DNA of 64,000 bases from Tetragonia tetragonoides (lineage: Eukaryota; Streptophyta; Magnoliopsida; Caryophyllales; Aizoaceae), in NCBI GenBank assembly GCA_038025085.1, contig CM076147.1, forward strand, positions 24,219,001 through 24,283,000, given 5' to 3'. The notes below the pieces were generated by a model. That model saw only the letters and a list, made by a program, of their open reading frames with translations, had not been told where the DNA came from and did not search any database. The position numbers and the translations under genes were made by a program. How positions within the stretch are numbered: the first letter of the stretch is position 1; each line of letters begins with the position of its first letter. Below, in pieces: positions 26,201-35,408 of this stretch.

Positions 26201-29200
26201 GTTGTGATTTTCATAAGGAACAAATGAAGTTGTATCACCTCATTGTTTATTGTGTATATGGTTGAACATTGGTTATTTTGCTCATAATCCTCGTGATTCA
26301 TGTTCGCCAACGGATAGTTCAATTGCAATTCAGTTGTGAATATAGAATTATGGCTGCTCTGCAGTCCTATGTTTAGGCTTAGATCTGCTTCTGTGAATGG
26401 ATTTATAATGAATATAATGGCATTTGAAGTAGCATTATTATTGCTATATTTTGACGCTGATTTATGTGATAGGTATCTCTTATTGAATGAAAGCGGTGAA
26501 AAAATTGAGGAGCAACACGGCGTCGTGAGGACTAACTGTATTGATTGCTTAGACCGTACAAATGTCACCCAGGTAGGTTTTTTCTAGTGGTTTCTTGTTT
26601 ACATGGTTTGCTTATAGTGTGAAAACTCATGGTTTGTTGTGGTTTCTATTTTGCTTGTGCTCTGTAGTATATGGAATCTATAATTGTACAACGATTCATT
26701 TGCTGTGTATATTGGGTGACTGGGATCATGTAACTTTTGAGCTTGGTCTCCTGAAAAGGTTCATTGCCTCATTTGTTTTACACATGATCAACTAACTATT
26801 ATGCTGAAAGAAGGATTGTAAGCTTCATAAAAGAAAAGAAGCTAGGCATGAATTTCTCTCACTGTAGAGGCTATCATTCGATATACATGAAAGAAAAAAT
26901 CTGGAGATTCACGTGTAAATTCTTCCGGGAATGTATTGCTTCGCTTTGGTAGAGCTGATTTCTTAATTGTTTTTGTTATAGGCCTCTCCGGTCCCGGTAT
27001 GCTATGAATCTGCTGAGGACCCTTTTCGTCAATCCTTTGCTATCCGCGTGACCTATATCTTTATTTCTCTTGAAATGTGTCATATATACCAAAAAATAAA
27101 AGATAAAAATACTGATGTCAGACTCAAGAAGACTCAGTTCTGGAGTGGCACATAGTCCATACGAATAAGAGGAGAGAGAAATAAAGAAGAGCCTTCAGCC
27201 TTTGACTAAGGCTTGTTAGCCTGGAGAAGAGAACTTTCATTGCCCTCCCTTCATTATTCGTCCCTTAGGAAAAATCTGGTGACAATTGATGCTTCTTTTG
27301 CTCCGTATATAAGAACGTGATGATTTTGTTACTGTTTTTCTGTGCTCTATTTCTGTTCATGTGCCTACAATGTGGGTCAGTCTCCTACTTAGCATGTCCT
27401 TTTACCCCATCCGGAATTTTGTTTCCTCCTTGTGTATGTCTTGCATATGTGTATGATAAACCATCAGAAGTAACAGCTTAAAGATTATACTCAATGAGAT
27501 CAGAAAGGCTTGCTTTACATTTGCTTTCTCAAAGAATTTGATTGTCCATGTTTGTTGGTGAATAGCTGTGTGCATGCATGTCTTGCTTTCCTTAGCTGCT
27601 TCATGCAGCCTTATTAAGTCGGTATTTAACTGCCCTAATCCTTCTTGGTTGTGGTAACAGAGTATGATAGGCCGGAAAATGTTGGAATTCCAACTGAGGC
27701 GCATTGGTGTTTTTGGTGCTGAAGAGACTATTAGCTCCCATCCAAATTTTGATGAGAATTTTAAAATATGTGAGTGCCATCATTACTTCAGTAGTCAACG
27801 TGTATTCTATTGAATGTATGTTTGTTTTTTTTTTTTTTTGTTTTAGATAAAAGAAAATTGTATTAAGTCTGCCAAAACAGCAGCAGAGGACAAGTTGTCC
27901 TCAAGAAATTACAACAGGTTATGCCAGTTTCTCTCAAGCTCAGTTAAAGAAAAATTCTTAAAAGCGCCCCCCGCCTTAGCCCACATAAAAGCTAATTGAA
28001 TGTATGTTACTTTGACAATGTTGGTTAGTGAATTTTTCAAAGTATTGAGAAGACTTTTTCAAATGCTACTTTAAGAAAATGAAAATAAAACAGAACTGGT
28101 GTTGACTTGGTTTTCTTTTTTTTTTTTTTTTTTGTTCTCTTTTAGTGTGGGCAAATCATGGGGATGATGTGAGCATCCAATACTCTGGCACCCCTGCTCT
28201 GAAAGGAGATTATGTCAGGTACAGAAAATGCCACTTCAGCAAGAAGTTAAGGTGATGCATGCTTGTGATTTTTATTGGATTATCTAGTCCATGTGCAATT
28301 TGGTCTCTTCTGCTGAAATAAATGCCACACGCCTGTACCTCTCTAAGAATGCTGTGTGATGGATTGTTGCATGCTAATTTCTCCAGAGACATTCACTAAA
28401 TATTTCTTGGAGGCTGTTGATTTTCTACCAGAGTGATAGACATTGAGCATGAAACCATACAATTCAGTGACAAGTATATACTTTGTGAGGGTTTTGCATG
28501 TTTGGTTTTGTATTCTCGCACCTCTAGGGAGGCCACCTCCGTATTTTGTGTGCTATTGCATAGTGATTTTATTCGAGTTGAAATCATCCTCGAGAGGTGA
28601 CCATGTTCTTTTGTTAACAAAATTTAAACACGAAGCTAGCCCTTTTGTCAATAGCTTTATAAAGTATCCATTAAACGAGTTTGTTTCGGTGCAAGGTTTC
28701 TATGTCACGAACATTAAAGTGCTTTGTCCTTCTATCCAATTTGTTTTCCTTTTTATAAGAGGAGGGGTATGTTCCGCCAAGGTGCATTTAACTCTATAGT
28801 AACTACTTCTCATTTGAATATGAAAACAACCAATTGTAGAACTCAGATACCTTACAGTCTAAAGGCGGCTAGATTCATTTCAGTAGTCAAACTATATATA
28901 TCTGTGTTATTTTTGGTGCCATGCGCGTGAGGCTTTATTTCTGTTCCCCTTGATGCTGACTCGTGGGGCACTGATCCATTTGCTTGACCTGTATTGCATT
29001 TGATGGACGATGCTGTTGGCTAAATGGTAATAGATTTCTAGTTAGAATCTTTCTACGTTTTACTAAAAGTGAAAGCGGTGGTTGAAGATGTGGTAAAATG
29101 CTATTCTCCGAGCAGTCTTCTCATCAAACTGAAGTTTGAATGCGAAATCTTTCTGTGAAACGATTGTATATTGCAATTCTGTACATAAATATTGAATTTA

Positions 29201-32200
29201 ATAAACAAGGGAGAATTGATGTTGTTACGGAGAAACGAGGTTGTGGCTTACATTAGATTTTTTGAGTAAGGTTTTGCTTGATTCTAGGGTTCTATTTAGA
29301 TTGGCTTTTACTGTGTTCAATTTTAACTGATTAGTACCTGTTTTCTTGTTTTAATTGAAAAAATCAATATTCGGAAATTATTTTTCTGGTTTTGGATGCT
29401 TTATAAGGGTAGAAAGCACCTACTTTAGAACACAATAACTTTACGGATCATGTTTGTACTAATTCCAAGTCCAAGTCGCATCTGCTTACTGATTTGAGTC
29501 TGGCAAATTTCATAGTCATGCGTAAAATTTATTTGCATATTAATACCCATCCCTGCAATATGAAGAAGTGACAAGGGGAATCATGTTTCATTGGCTGGCT
29601 TCCACCCTTTGGCCAGGTGCACTGCTGTAAACCATGCAAAATTTCATTCCACCACCATCTCCCACAAAGATTTGATTTTAAAGCCGTCATTTAGAACAAG
29701 TTAAGTGAGCCTCTCAGGAGACATAACTTTTAGCGCCAGTGTCCCCATTCAAAACCGAATCCCCATCAAACTCCCACCATCCATCAAAGCAGTCCTTCTA
29801 CGTATCCACACTTTTCTCTTGCCCATCTTTTTCTGTCCTTCACCACCTCCGCTGCTGAGTGACAACCCGTCAAAGAAGTCAGCATCCACGACAAGCTCTG
29901 GTGGTGGTGGTGGTCCCCGCCGACACCAAGGTGGGCCCAGATTGATTGACACTGAGGATCACCAAATTTTTACAACTAATCCTAAAATTAACCGTTTCTT
30001 TTGAATTTAGTGAAAGTAAATTTTCACCTCCTGGTTTTCTCTTTTTTCTTATCAATCAACTCTTCTTTTTTTTTTTTTTATACTAAAAACTACTCTTGTA
30101 CTTTTTTGAACACAAACAATTCTTGTAATGGGAAGCAAACAGACTCTAGGCATTCACAAACAAGTTAGATTCTAGGCTTGCCATAGACAGTGTTTGCACA
30201 TTTTTTAGTCTTGTTAAGGGGATCATTAATAAGCAAACAGTGTGAGGTCTTATCCTTGCTTTAGCTGTCTGTCACCTTTCACACCTCTCTCCTAATGCAT
30301 TTACTTTAACAACATTTATTCGAACTGTTTCAGATAAACATTGTTTATTTTGAGCTGATCCTTCTCTTGGCACACATACAAATAGTGTTTTCTATTGTTT
30401 GCACCATATCCTTTATTTTGAGTTTGATACTTTGCATGAGAGGTTTAATTCATCATTGATGTAAAATACTGACTGTCTGACTGCACTCGCGAATCCACAG
30501 ATATGTCACGACAAAGGCAAGTGCTAAATAGTTTTCTGCAATTTGTCTTGCAGATATGGCCAGCGTACGATTGAAGGTATTCTCAAGGACGGGTGGAATG
30601 CACTTACTAGATATTATCTAAACAACTTCCGCGATGGAACAAAACAGGTTTTAACACCTATCCTGCAACATGCTCTCTGAATATTTTTATATTTCGCCTC
30701 TCATATCTGCTAGCTGCTCTTATATTCCTTTGGCCCCAAAGAACTCTTTGATAGAACTACAGTCTACAACAACCTAGTAATCCTTACCCCTTACTAGTCG
30801 CCTAGTAAAAAGGTTCTTTCCGAAAGACCCACGAAAACTAATTTGGATTTTTATAACAGTTGAAAATAGTCGAAAAAAGATGGATGTTAAAACAAGTGAA
30901 TGATAGGATGCATGGAAAAGCCAAGGAATGAAAATCTAGAAATACACAAAAAAATAACCAACTACAAGCTAAGCAAATACGATGATAGGAAAAAGAGAGG
31001 GGGGGGGGGGGATGAACAATAAAGATAGGCTACAAGCAAAAGCCAATACACCAATAATCCTCGGCTAGCCCCACAGGTCCACACCCTATGTAGTGTCATC
31101 TATGTGAATCCTACTACGCCAAAGTTTCCTATTAAGGGCCAGATCCTCGGTAAGCTCTAGGAGGGCCAAATCCTTCCTAATCACCTCAACCCCAATTTTT
31201 CTTAGGCCTCCCTCTTCTTCTCTTACATTCCCTAAGTATAATCCTCTCGCACCTCGTCACCGGAGCGTATGGATGTCTCCTCACGACATGTCCATACCAC
31301 CCGAGTCGCGTTTCACGCATCTTACTCTCAAAATCTGCCACCCCCACATTGTCACGAACCACCTCGTTCTTGACCTTATCTCTCCTAGTAAGGTTGCACA
31401 TCCAACGAAGCATCAGCATCTCAGCCACCCTCATCTTTTGAACATGAGCTTGTTTAATCTACCAACACTCAGCACCATATAGCATAGCTAGCCTTATAGC
31501 CATGCGATAAAATTTACCTTTTAATTTGAGTGGTATCTTGTCATTGCAAAGAACACTTGATGCACTTCTCCATTTTAGCCACCCTGCCTTGATGCGGTGA
31601 GCTCCGACGTCGTCAATTTCTCCATTACCTTGGATGTTCGACCCTAAATATTTGAAACTCTCCTTCCTCGGTACCACTGCGGTGTCAATCCTTTCTCTAT
31701 GTCAGACGCAACCTCCCCCCTGACAAGCTACATTCCAAGTACTCTGTGTTCGTCCTACTCAATTTAAAGCCCTTTGCTTCCAGTGTGTCCCTCCAGTGCT
31801 CTAACTTGTTACAGCAATAAAGCAACGGTTGTATGGAAAATCTAAAGGTAAGGACATAAGGAGTTGCTCTAACTGAAAAGTGGATTTTTTTTCTGGGATC
31901 ACTAAAAATGACATATGAGCCAATTTGGGATGGAGTAATGTATACTTGAAGTTAGTTCATGTACGTTTAACTTATTTGTTGCATCACATCAACAATCAAC
32001 TTCAGCTACTGCTATGCAATGAGCGAATGAGAAGTAGTGAAATGCAATGTCTTCCTTTGATGATCTCTCATATGATATCTTCCCTGAAATTTAAAGCCTT
32101 CCATCTTTTCCTTTTTACATTAGATGACTGTGGGCAGTTTGTCTATTGTATCATACAATATATTAATTTAACTTATCTTGGCTTGTACCGTGCTATTGCG

Positions 32201-35200
32201 TCAGTACTTGACACTATCTCTGAAATTTCTGATCTTTTCAAATGCTTCCTCAATTCTGGTACCAGGATTTGTTCTTTCTTACGAGTGATTTCTCTTTGGC
32301 ATGTTTGTAGGATGCAATTGATCTTGTGCATGGAAATTTCATTGTTTCTGTCAGCAGAGATATGACACCACAACCCCAAAAGGCTGGCCTTGAGGCCATA
32401 GCTGTGAGTGAAGACTAGAATATATTTTTAAAATTGAATAATTGACTTCTTCCAACACTCCATCTCTTTGGCAGACTAAACTTGTAATGTTCTAATGATC
32501 CTCCTTGTTGCAGTCTCTCCGTATTGCTCTGGCACTGGTCTTGGCAGGTTTCCTTTTCTCAACCATGTCCCTACGACAAGGTGTGTGTACTACTATTACT
32601 TTGGATTTCTATCTGAAAAGAACATTACATAGTTGATATAATCATTGAACAAGCATTACATCATAAAGTGCTATCGTTATGTTCAAGTGACTATTCTACC
32701 ACCCCCAGAGTTGAAGGAAATTTTTCTATGAACAGTTCCCTGTTTCTATTTTAATGCTTTACCTTCATTTTGTTGATTACAAAATGGAGTAACATTTTTC
32801 GATTCAATCACCAAAAGTTCTGTAGCCGTTGACTGTTTGGGAAGGGGAAAAGTATCAAATGGTGGTTTGGGATACGGGAGCCATCAGGTGGTTTAAAGAA
32901 AATGTGGCCATTGCACAGAAAGGGAACATAGTGCATTCCTTGCTGCAAGTATTTATTGCTATGATCCCTAAGCTAAGCTATAATAATAAAGGTAGACACC
33001 GTCAACAAAAATTCTAGCTTATTTCACCCTCTAGTGTTATTCACATTCAGTAGCACACTAGCACTAGTGCTACAAGGATAATGCATTTCAACTAGGCATC
33101 CCTTCTCTTCTTACTTAGTGCGAGTGCCAGGAATTTGATTAATGTTTTGAATAATCAAAGAAGTACATAGATAAGAAGACATACATATGCTCTTCATGGT
33201 GCTTGCAGTTGCAGTGAATTAGCAAAGGACACTAGTATAGAGAAACAATATTTGTGGCTGTATTTGTCGTTCTTGTTGCAGCTGCTAAATTTTTTTTTAT
33301 TATTTTCAGTAGTTGTGGTTGTGAATATATACGAAAATTCATTTGGTAATTAGGCAAATGTTTTATTTCCATCTCACTTTATGTGGTATTTGGTTCATTT
33401 ATGAGGAATAGATCAGGGTAGGAACGGAATTATGATGGATGGAACAGAGTTTTGTTTGGTTGGAAAACAATACCCCCCCGGCACCCTTTTTTTCAGCATA
33501 TAAATACCCTCTACACCCTCCCCCCTTCCTCACTCATCTCCCTCCACTTTCGCAGCCACTATCACCTCCACTGCATCCTCTTTCCCTCTGCTCACTCTCC
33601 TCCAGCCATGAGCACCACCTATTTTTCTCTTTAGTCTTTCCATTCTTCTTAACTATCGCTGACACTCCCCCCTACCCCCAGTTCTCTCTTTCTCCCCTCA
33701 GGCTCCTTCAATAGCCACCTTCATGACCACCACTCATCATCATCATCATCATTGATTATATGTGGCCTAGTCTCAGATATGACAATCGAAAAGTGGAGAT
33801 TAAGGGTACTATCCAGATGTAAGAGGAGATAACAATGTGTTTTTTATTTTTTGCTTTCCTTTTTTGGGGTGTGTGTGCAAAGAAACCTACACAATCCTTC
33901 CTTGTTCTACTTAAAAGTGAGAGTGGGGTTGGGGGGGGGGGGGGGGGGCAACAATACATCAACTATGGAGTATTTTTTAGAAGCCCATAGCATGTATTAG
34001 AGAGTGGAAACATTGTTGTTTGGCTGTAGTTTCAGTTTACGAGATTGATAATTTAGTATTTCAATGTAAAACCATATCTAATCACTTGATTTCAACTTCC
34101 TTCTGAACTCTTCCTAGAAGGTGGAGGTTATGACTTGTGAGGTTGAATGATGCTATACTAGATGTGTGCTACTAGGAGGATTATGGTAGCTACTGTATTG
34201 ATGTACTGATTATATTATATTAATAAAATGAATTGAATTGAATTATAAAAAATAAAAATAAAAGTCACCTAAGACCAGATCTCTTACAGAAGGTTTGATG
34301 TTGCACAAGTATTCTTGAGGCCTTTTCTTTGGCAAAAGTTGATTTTATTACCAAAGTGACGGATATAGATAGGAGCTAGAGGGTTTGTGCCCCTTCTTTG
34401 CTACAGGGGAGGGGCCTCCCCTTTACCCCAAGTACCATCAAACAGAGTCCTCAGACTCTACAAACATCCCATAACTGTTTTAAAAGAGTACAGACTTCAT
34501 GAAATTACACCAACAGACTAGCAAACCACACTTTTTTATGTTATTTTATCTCTAGCCGAAGTAGATTGAGGCAGGACCTCCCCAGTTCTGATCTTAATCT
34601 TATGCTTGTTGGTCTTGATTGTCACCTGTGGGCGCTTTACTAGTTGTTCCACATCACTTGGTTTCGGGCTTTCCACACAGAGCTGAGACAGTCTACTGCT
34701 AGTTCTCTTTGTAAACTGCTAGTGCGACCCTTCATACCTGGCGAAAATCCACTTCCAACAATCCTTTACATCTTTTTTTGAGGCCTTTAGTGAAGTACTT
34801 AGGATCATGGAATTGTATACACTGATTTGTAGAAGAAAAGAAGGCACTTATTGGAATGTCCTAGTATTCAAAGCAAGACTTTTAAAAGTATGAATGAAGG
34901 AGTAATTCCTAGCTGGACATGATTTGTTGGTTAGACTAGTGCATGTTTGCTGCCTGCAGTATTTATATTGTTCATATGCAAAAACTGTAATGAGACTGTC
35001 GACCATCTCAAGACGATGTGAATTTTTATGGAAATAGGGGTGTATAAAAAGAGGGGGACTTGTATGCTTAAACAAGGGTGACTTAGGATAGGGCTGGTTG
35101 CATCTCACAGTTTTGGTTTGATGTCCCTGGTCTGGCTGGTCTTAAAGCAGCCATTTCATAATTCTGCATGATCAATGACCCATTCGATACTCACGTTTAC

Positions 35201-35408
35201 ATTGTTGCTTATGACAAAATAGAAAAATGTACTGATATTTATTTTTTTAATTACTAATATATTTTGGCTATGTCCATGAACAGCTCGATATGATCTCAAG
35301 CACCTGTTCTTTTCGCTCGTGTGGGCCAGCTTAAGTGTGGCTATAGCAGCATTTGTGAGAGCCAATGGTCGGGTGTTTTGCAATCGACCCCGTCTGCATA
35401 AACCTTGA
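4754..35408 (+). CDS. SAC7: SAC-domain phosphoinositide phosphatase, RHD4/SAC7-like (20 coding exons)
   Basis: Predicted to remove phosphate from phosphoinositides (PI4P in the RHD4/SAC7 family) on secretory-pathway membranes. Exons joined by hand: 4754-4901, 5778-5861, 6754-6881, 6970-7061, 11705-11762, 13376-13432, 13576-13609, 14275-14355, 15741-15847, 17853-17939, 18024-18101, 24874-24944, 25084-25182, 26473-26572, 27661-27769, 28146-28218, 30554-30647, 32311-32403, 32514-32580, 35284-35408. They total 1785 nt with phase kept throughout and give 594 residues, close to the Arabidopsis RHD4 length as I recall it. The protein starts [20 protein letters not shown]. The catalytic motif is [10 protein letters not shown], with Cys397 and Arg403. 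Hydrophobic segments at about 532-549 and 560-579 match the C-terminal membrane anchors of the SAC6/7/8 group. Intron 2 (5862-6753) uses a GC donor; all others are GT-AG. Introns 4, 11, 16 and 19 are swollen by mobile elements. SAC6 or SAC8 orthology is not excluded. Confidence 0.93.
7463..8835. mobile_element. MULE-like non-autonomous DNA transposon with ~260-bp inverted repeats
   Basis: It lies in SAC intron 4. The left arm (7463-7733), starting GAATTTTTGGCCGAAAAGT, is matched in inverted orientation by the right arm (8579-8835), with scattered substitutions and small indels. The flanks are TTTTTTTAG (7454-7462) and TGTTTTTAG (8836-8844), an 8-of-9 match that fits the 9-bp duplication made by Mutator-like elements, though it is T-rich. 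The 0.85-kb interior has no convincing transposase frame, so it is probably non-autonomous. Confidence 0.75.
9060..10660 (+). mobile_element. Decayed, internally deleted L1-type LINE
   Basis: It lies in SAC intron 4. From about 10055 the sequence translates, with breaks, as [20 protein letters not shown] and then [13 protein letters not shown]. This is the zinc-binding (zf-RVT) region found after the reverse transcriptase in plant LINEs. It is followed by AVLWCI-type sequence, the 3' hairpin GAGGAC-TCCTT-GTCCTC (10585-10601) and an A-rich tail near 10650. The upstream 9.1-10.0 kb part is open-frame-poor and could be ORF1-derived; the reverse transcriptase itself is absent. No target duplication was found. 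Confidence 0.65.
10785..10900 (+). mobile_element. LINE 3'-end fragment with poly(A)
   Basis: TTTGAGGACG, a T-rich stretch, and CTTATC followed by an A run (about 10886-10900) resemble the 3' ends of the other LINE copies in this gene. It is very short and has no hairpin partner arm. Confidence 0.35.
11567..11592 (+). repeat. (CTA)n microsatellite
   Basis: About eight CTA triplets in SAC intron 4, about 110 bp before exon 5. The downstream open frame runs into exon 5, but its intronic part resembles no SAC sequence. Confidence 0.85.
12890..13255 (-). mobile_element. 5'-truncated LINE 3' end (reverse orientation)
   Basis: It lies in SAC intron 5. A T run (about 12890-12901) is the reversed poly(A) tail. 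Next come TAGATAAG and the hairpin arms GAGGAT (12952-12957) and GTCCTC (12963-12968), then sequence that resembles, on the minus strand, the same coding end as the copies at 17.2, 19.1 and 24.0 kb (near-identical antisense strings such as CCAGCCAAATACAC). Confidence 0.6.
13735..14110. mobile_element. Possible small inverted-repeat element
   Basis: GTATTTGTGTCAAACAACCCC (about 13740-13760) is roughly the inverted complement of the GGTTTGGCGCAAATACCTTAG region (about 14070-14090), and the similarity continues inward. It sits in SAC intron 7. The ends and target duplication are not clear. A diverged MULE-type element is the best guess. Confidence 0.3.
15495..15582 (+). mobile_element. Very short LINE 3'-end fragment
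   Basis: It lies in SAC intron 8. It holds the hairpin GAGGAT-TCCTG-GTCCTC (15513-15529), then CATTGATATAATTTGC and the terminal TTTTATCTAAAAA that is shared with the other LINE copies. There is no coding part, so this would be an extreme 5' truncation. Confidence 0.5.
16025..16312. mobile_element. Decayed Stowaway-like MITE
   Basis: The left end CTCCCTCCGTTCCATAAT (from 16025) matches the Stowaway terminal consensus. About 290 bp on, AATGGAAAGAAGATTATGGAGCG (about 16290-16312) is the inverted counterpart, but it has lost the GGAGGGAG terminus. It lies in SAC intron 9. Confidence 0.55.
17144..17471 (+). mobile_element. 5'-truncated LINE insertion with 19-bp target duplication
   Basis: The direct repeat AATAATACAGAATAACATA occurs at 17125-17143 and 17472-17490 and brackets the insert exactly. 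The insert encodes a LINE C-terminal fragment ([15 protein letters not shown], then [16 protein letters not shown]) up to a TAG stop. It is followed by the hairpin GAGGAT-ACCTT-ATCCTC (17404-17420) and the tail TTTATCTACAAA. It lies in SAC intron 9, in the gene's orientation. Confidence 0.9.
18962..19258 (-). mobile_element. 5'-truncated LINE 3' end (reverse orientation)
   Basis: Reading the minus strand, the fragment encodes [18 protein letters not shown] and [15 protein letters not shown]. It is followed by the hairpin arms GAAGAC and GTCCTC (19022-19038 on the + strand) and an A-rich tail (T-rich at 18967-18976). It is the same family as 17144-17471 and lies in SAC intron 11, directly next to the tail of the RTE LINE. 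Confidence 0.75.
19264..21300 (-). mobile_element. RTE-clade LINE, 5'-truncated, with Au-SINE-like 3' tail
   Basis: It lies in SAC intron 11, antisense. Minus-strand frames give a reverse transcriptase in order: [41 protein letters not shown] (about 20610-21250), then [14 protein letters not shown] and the catalytic FADD ([10 protein letters not shown], about 20390), then [14 protein letters not shown] and RRGRPKKN near the end (19731-19940). At least three frameshifts break the ORF. The 3' end (19264-19385, reversed) reads GGTCTTTCGGAAACAGCCTC, GGCTGCGTACATCTG, CCCCAGACCCCGCC and a GTTGTTGTTG tail, the signature of Au-type SINE tails. Confidence 0.85.
21320..21965 (-). mobile_element. Possible LTR-retrotransposon fragment (LTR, primer site, leader)
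   Basis: On the + strand TGTTGGGAATGAAAG begins at about 21611, preceded by GAGCCCTGACACCAGTTTTG. On the minus strand this is an LTR ending in CATTCCCAACA, followed by ACTGGTGTCAGGGC, a diverged form of the initiator-tRNA primer site usual in Copia elements. About 350 bp of LTR-like AT-rich sequence follow. The internal region is cut off near the RTE LINE. No gag or pol is visible. Confidence 0.4.
21985..22345 (+). mobile_element. LINE-like 3' fragment with a short repeat-encoding frame
   Basis: An open frame (21992-22222) encodes imperfect 14-residue repeats, [28 protein letters not shown], then GKKATLDFK. It ends at a TAG followed by a GGAT-ATTTT-ATCC hairpin (22284-22296) and TTTTTTTCAATATC, which resembles the 3' ends of the neighbouring LINE copies. 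It lies in SAC intron 11. Whether the repeats belong to the LINE is unclear. Confidence 0.4.
22523..22806 (+). mobile_element. 5'-truncated LINE insertion with diverged target duplication
   Basis: The fragment encodes, with breaks, a LINE C-terminus ([16 protein letters not shown]), then the hairpin GGAC-ATCTT-GTCC (22736-22748) and TTTTTATCTAAAAAAA. The flanks GAAGG..TTTCACACAG..TTGATACAATAAAG (to 22522) and GAAGG..TTTCACACAGTTGATACCATAAAG (from 22807) are a diverged direct repeat of about 35 bp. That suggests an old insertion in SAC intron 11. Confidence 0.7.
23041..23702. mobile_element. hAT-like non-autonomous element with 8-bp target duplication
   Basis: The direct repeat TTCACAGT lies at 23033-23040 and 23703-23710. 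Just inside, CTCTGTTACCTGGACTCGG (left) and the inverted CTATGTTACATGGACTCGG (right) are terminal inverted repeats differing at two positions. An 8-bp duplication is typical of the hAT superfamily. The 662-bp element has no transposase frame and contains a GA/GGGA microsatellite. It lies in SAC intron 11. Confidence 0.75.
23155..23245 (+). repeat. Compound (GA)n-(GGGA)n microsatellite
   Basis: A GA run of about 55 bp passes directly into seven GGGA-type units (23211-23245), inside the hAT-like element. It creates artificial open frames of RE or GGRE repeats, which are not genes. Confidence 0.9.
23790..24450 (-). mobile_element. 5'-truncated LINE fragment with zf-RVT region (reverse orientation)
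   Basis: The minus strand encodes [31 protein letters not shown] and LWRQLFQYW, a LINE zinc-knuckle region with its Cys pairs. After frame breaks it continues with [17 protein letters not shown]. The 3' end at about 23793 is T-rich on the + strand. It lies in SAC intron 11 and belongs to the same broad family as the other intronic LINE ends. Confidence 0.75.
25324..25610. mobile_element. Stowaway MITE
   Basis: The termini CTCCCTCCGTTTCATAAAAT and its inverted counterpart ending GGAGGGAG are flanked by TA on both sides (25322-25323 and 25611-25612). The 287-bp size and TA duplication fit a Tc1/mariner-derived Stowaway element. It lies in SAC intron 13. Confidence 0.88.
27823..27994 (-). mobile_element. 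5'-truncated LINE insertion with 14-bp target duplication
   Basis: The direct repeat ATTGAATGTATGTT occurs at 27809-27822 and 27995-28008. The insert starts with a T run (reversed poly(A)), then TTTTAGATAAAAG, the perfect hairpin GAGGAC-AAGTT-GTCCTC (27886-27902) and a short antisense coding remnant. It lies in SAC intron 15, antisense to the gene. Confidence 0.9.
28441..28920 (+). repeat. Repeat block A in SAC intron 16
   Basis: This segment resembles 38543-39005 between two cis-prenyltransferase copies. Shared strings include GAGGTGACCATGT, ACACGAAGCTAGCCCTT against ACAAGAAGCTAGCCCTT, and CAGATACCTT, with many differences elsewhere. See the finding on the SAC-derived duplication. Confidence 0.65.
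30766..31810 (-). mobile_element. Second RTE LINE copy, 5'-truncated
   Basis: It is close to 19330-20350 across the C-terminal part: [30 protein letters not shown] and [20 protein letters not shown]. Similarity stops abruptly at about 31810, the 5' truncation point, upstream of which the catalytic region is missing. The 3' tail is shortened: CAACAAC is followed directly by the CCTTACCCCTTACTAGTCGCC segment. It lies in SAC intron 17, antisense. Confidence 0.8.
32900..33440 (+). repeat. Repeat block B in SAC intron 19
   Basis: This resembles 39010-39120 and 40015-40485. Shared strings include CATTGCACAGAAA, AAAATTCTAGCTTA, TGGTGCTTGCAGTTGCAGTG and AGG(A/G)TAGGAAC, in the same order. In the downstream copy the block is interrupted by a LINE (39202-39926) and runs into the 3' end of a cis-prenyltransferase. 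Confidence 0.65.
33731..33950 (+). repeat. (ATC)n and poly-G simple repeats
   Basis: CATCATCAT-type triplets lie at about 33734-33753 and a run of about 18 G at 33930-33948, in SAC intron 19. The preceding 33.47-33.72 kb is very C/T-rich, with CATATAAATACC at about 33497. It resembles a promoter but has no gene attached. Confidence 0.8.
34326..34777 (-). mobile_element. LINE-like insertion with 11-bp target duplication
   Basis: TTGAGGCCTTT occurs at 34315-34325 and 34778-34788. The minus strand of the insert ends a coding frame ([19 protein letters not shown] to a stop) and then has a 3' region with the hairpin GAGTC-TGAG-GACTC (about 34442-34457) and AATAAAATC near its end. The reversed tail is not a clean poly(T). 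It lies in SAC intron 19. The protein piece is not one I recognise. Confidence 0.6.

Noticed and set aside
26191..26568. 125-codon minus-strand frame in SAC intron 13 and exon 14
   Set aside because: It is antisense to exon 14 and has no recognisable domain; it is a shadow of the coding strand.
29705..30004. 99-codon frame in SAC intron 16
   Set aside because: It is Pro/Ser-rich with no recognised domain and overlaps an opposite-strand frame. I found no splice or element context to support it.
33439..33720. C/T-rich stretch with CATATAAATACC resembling a promoter and leader
   Set aside because: It lies in SAC intron 19 with no coding sequence attached on either strand; low complexity explains the resemblance.
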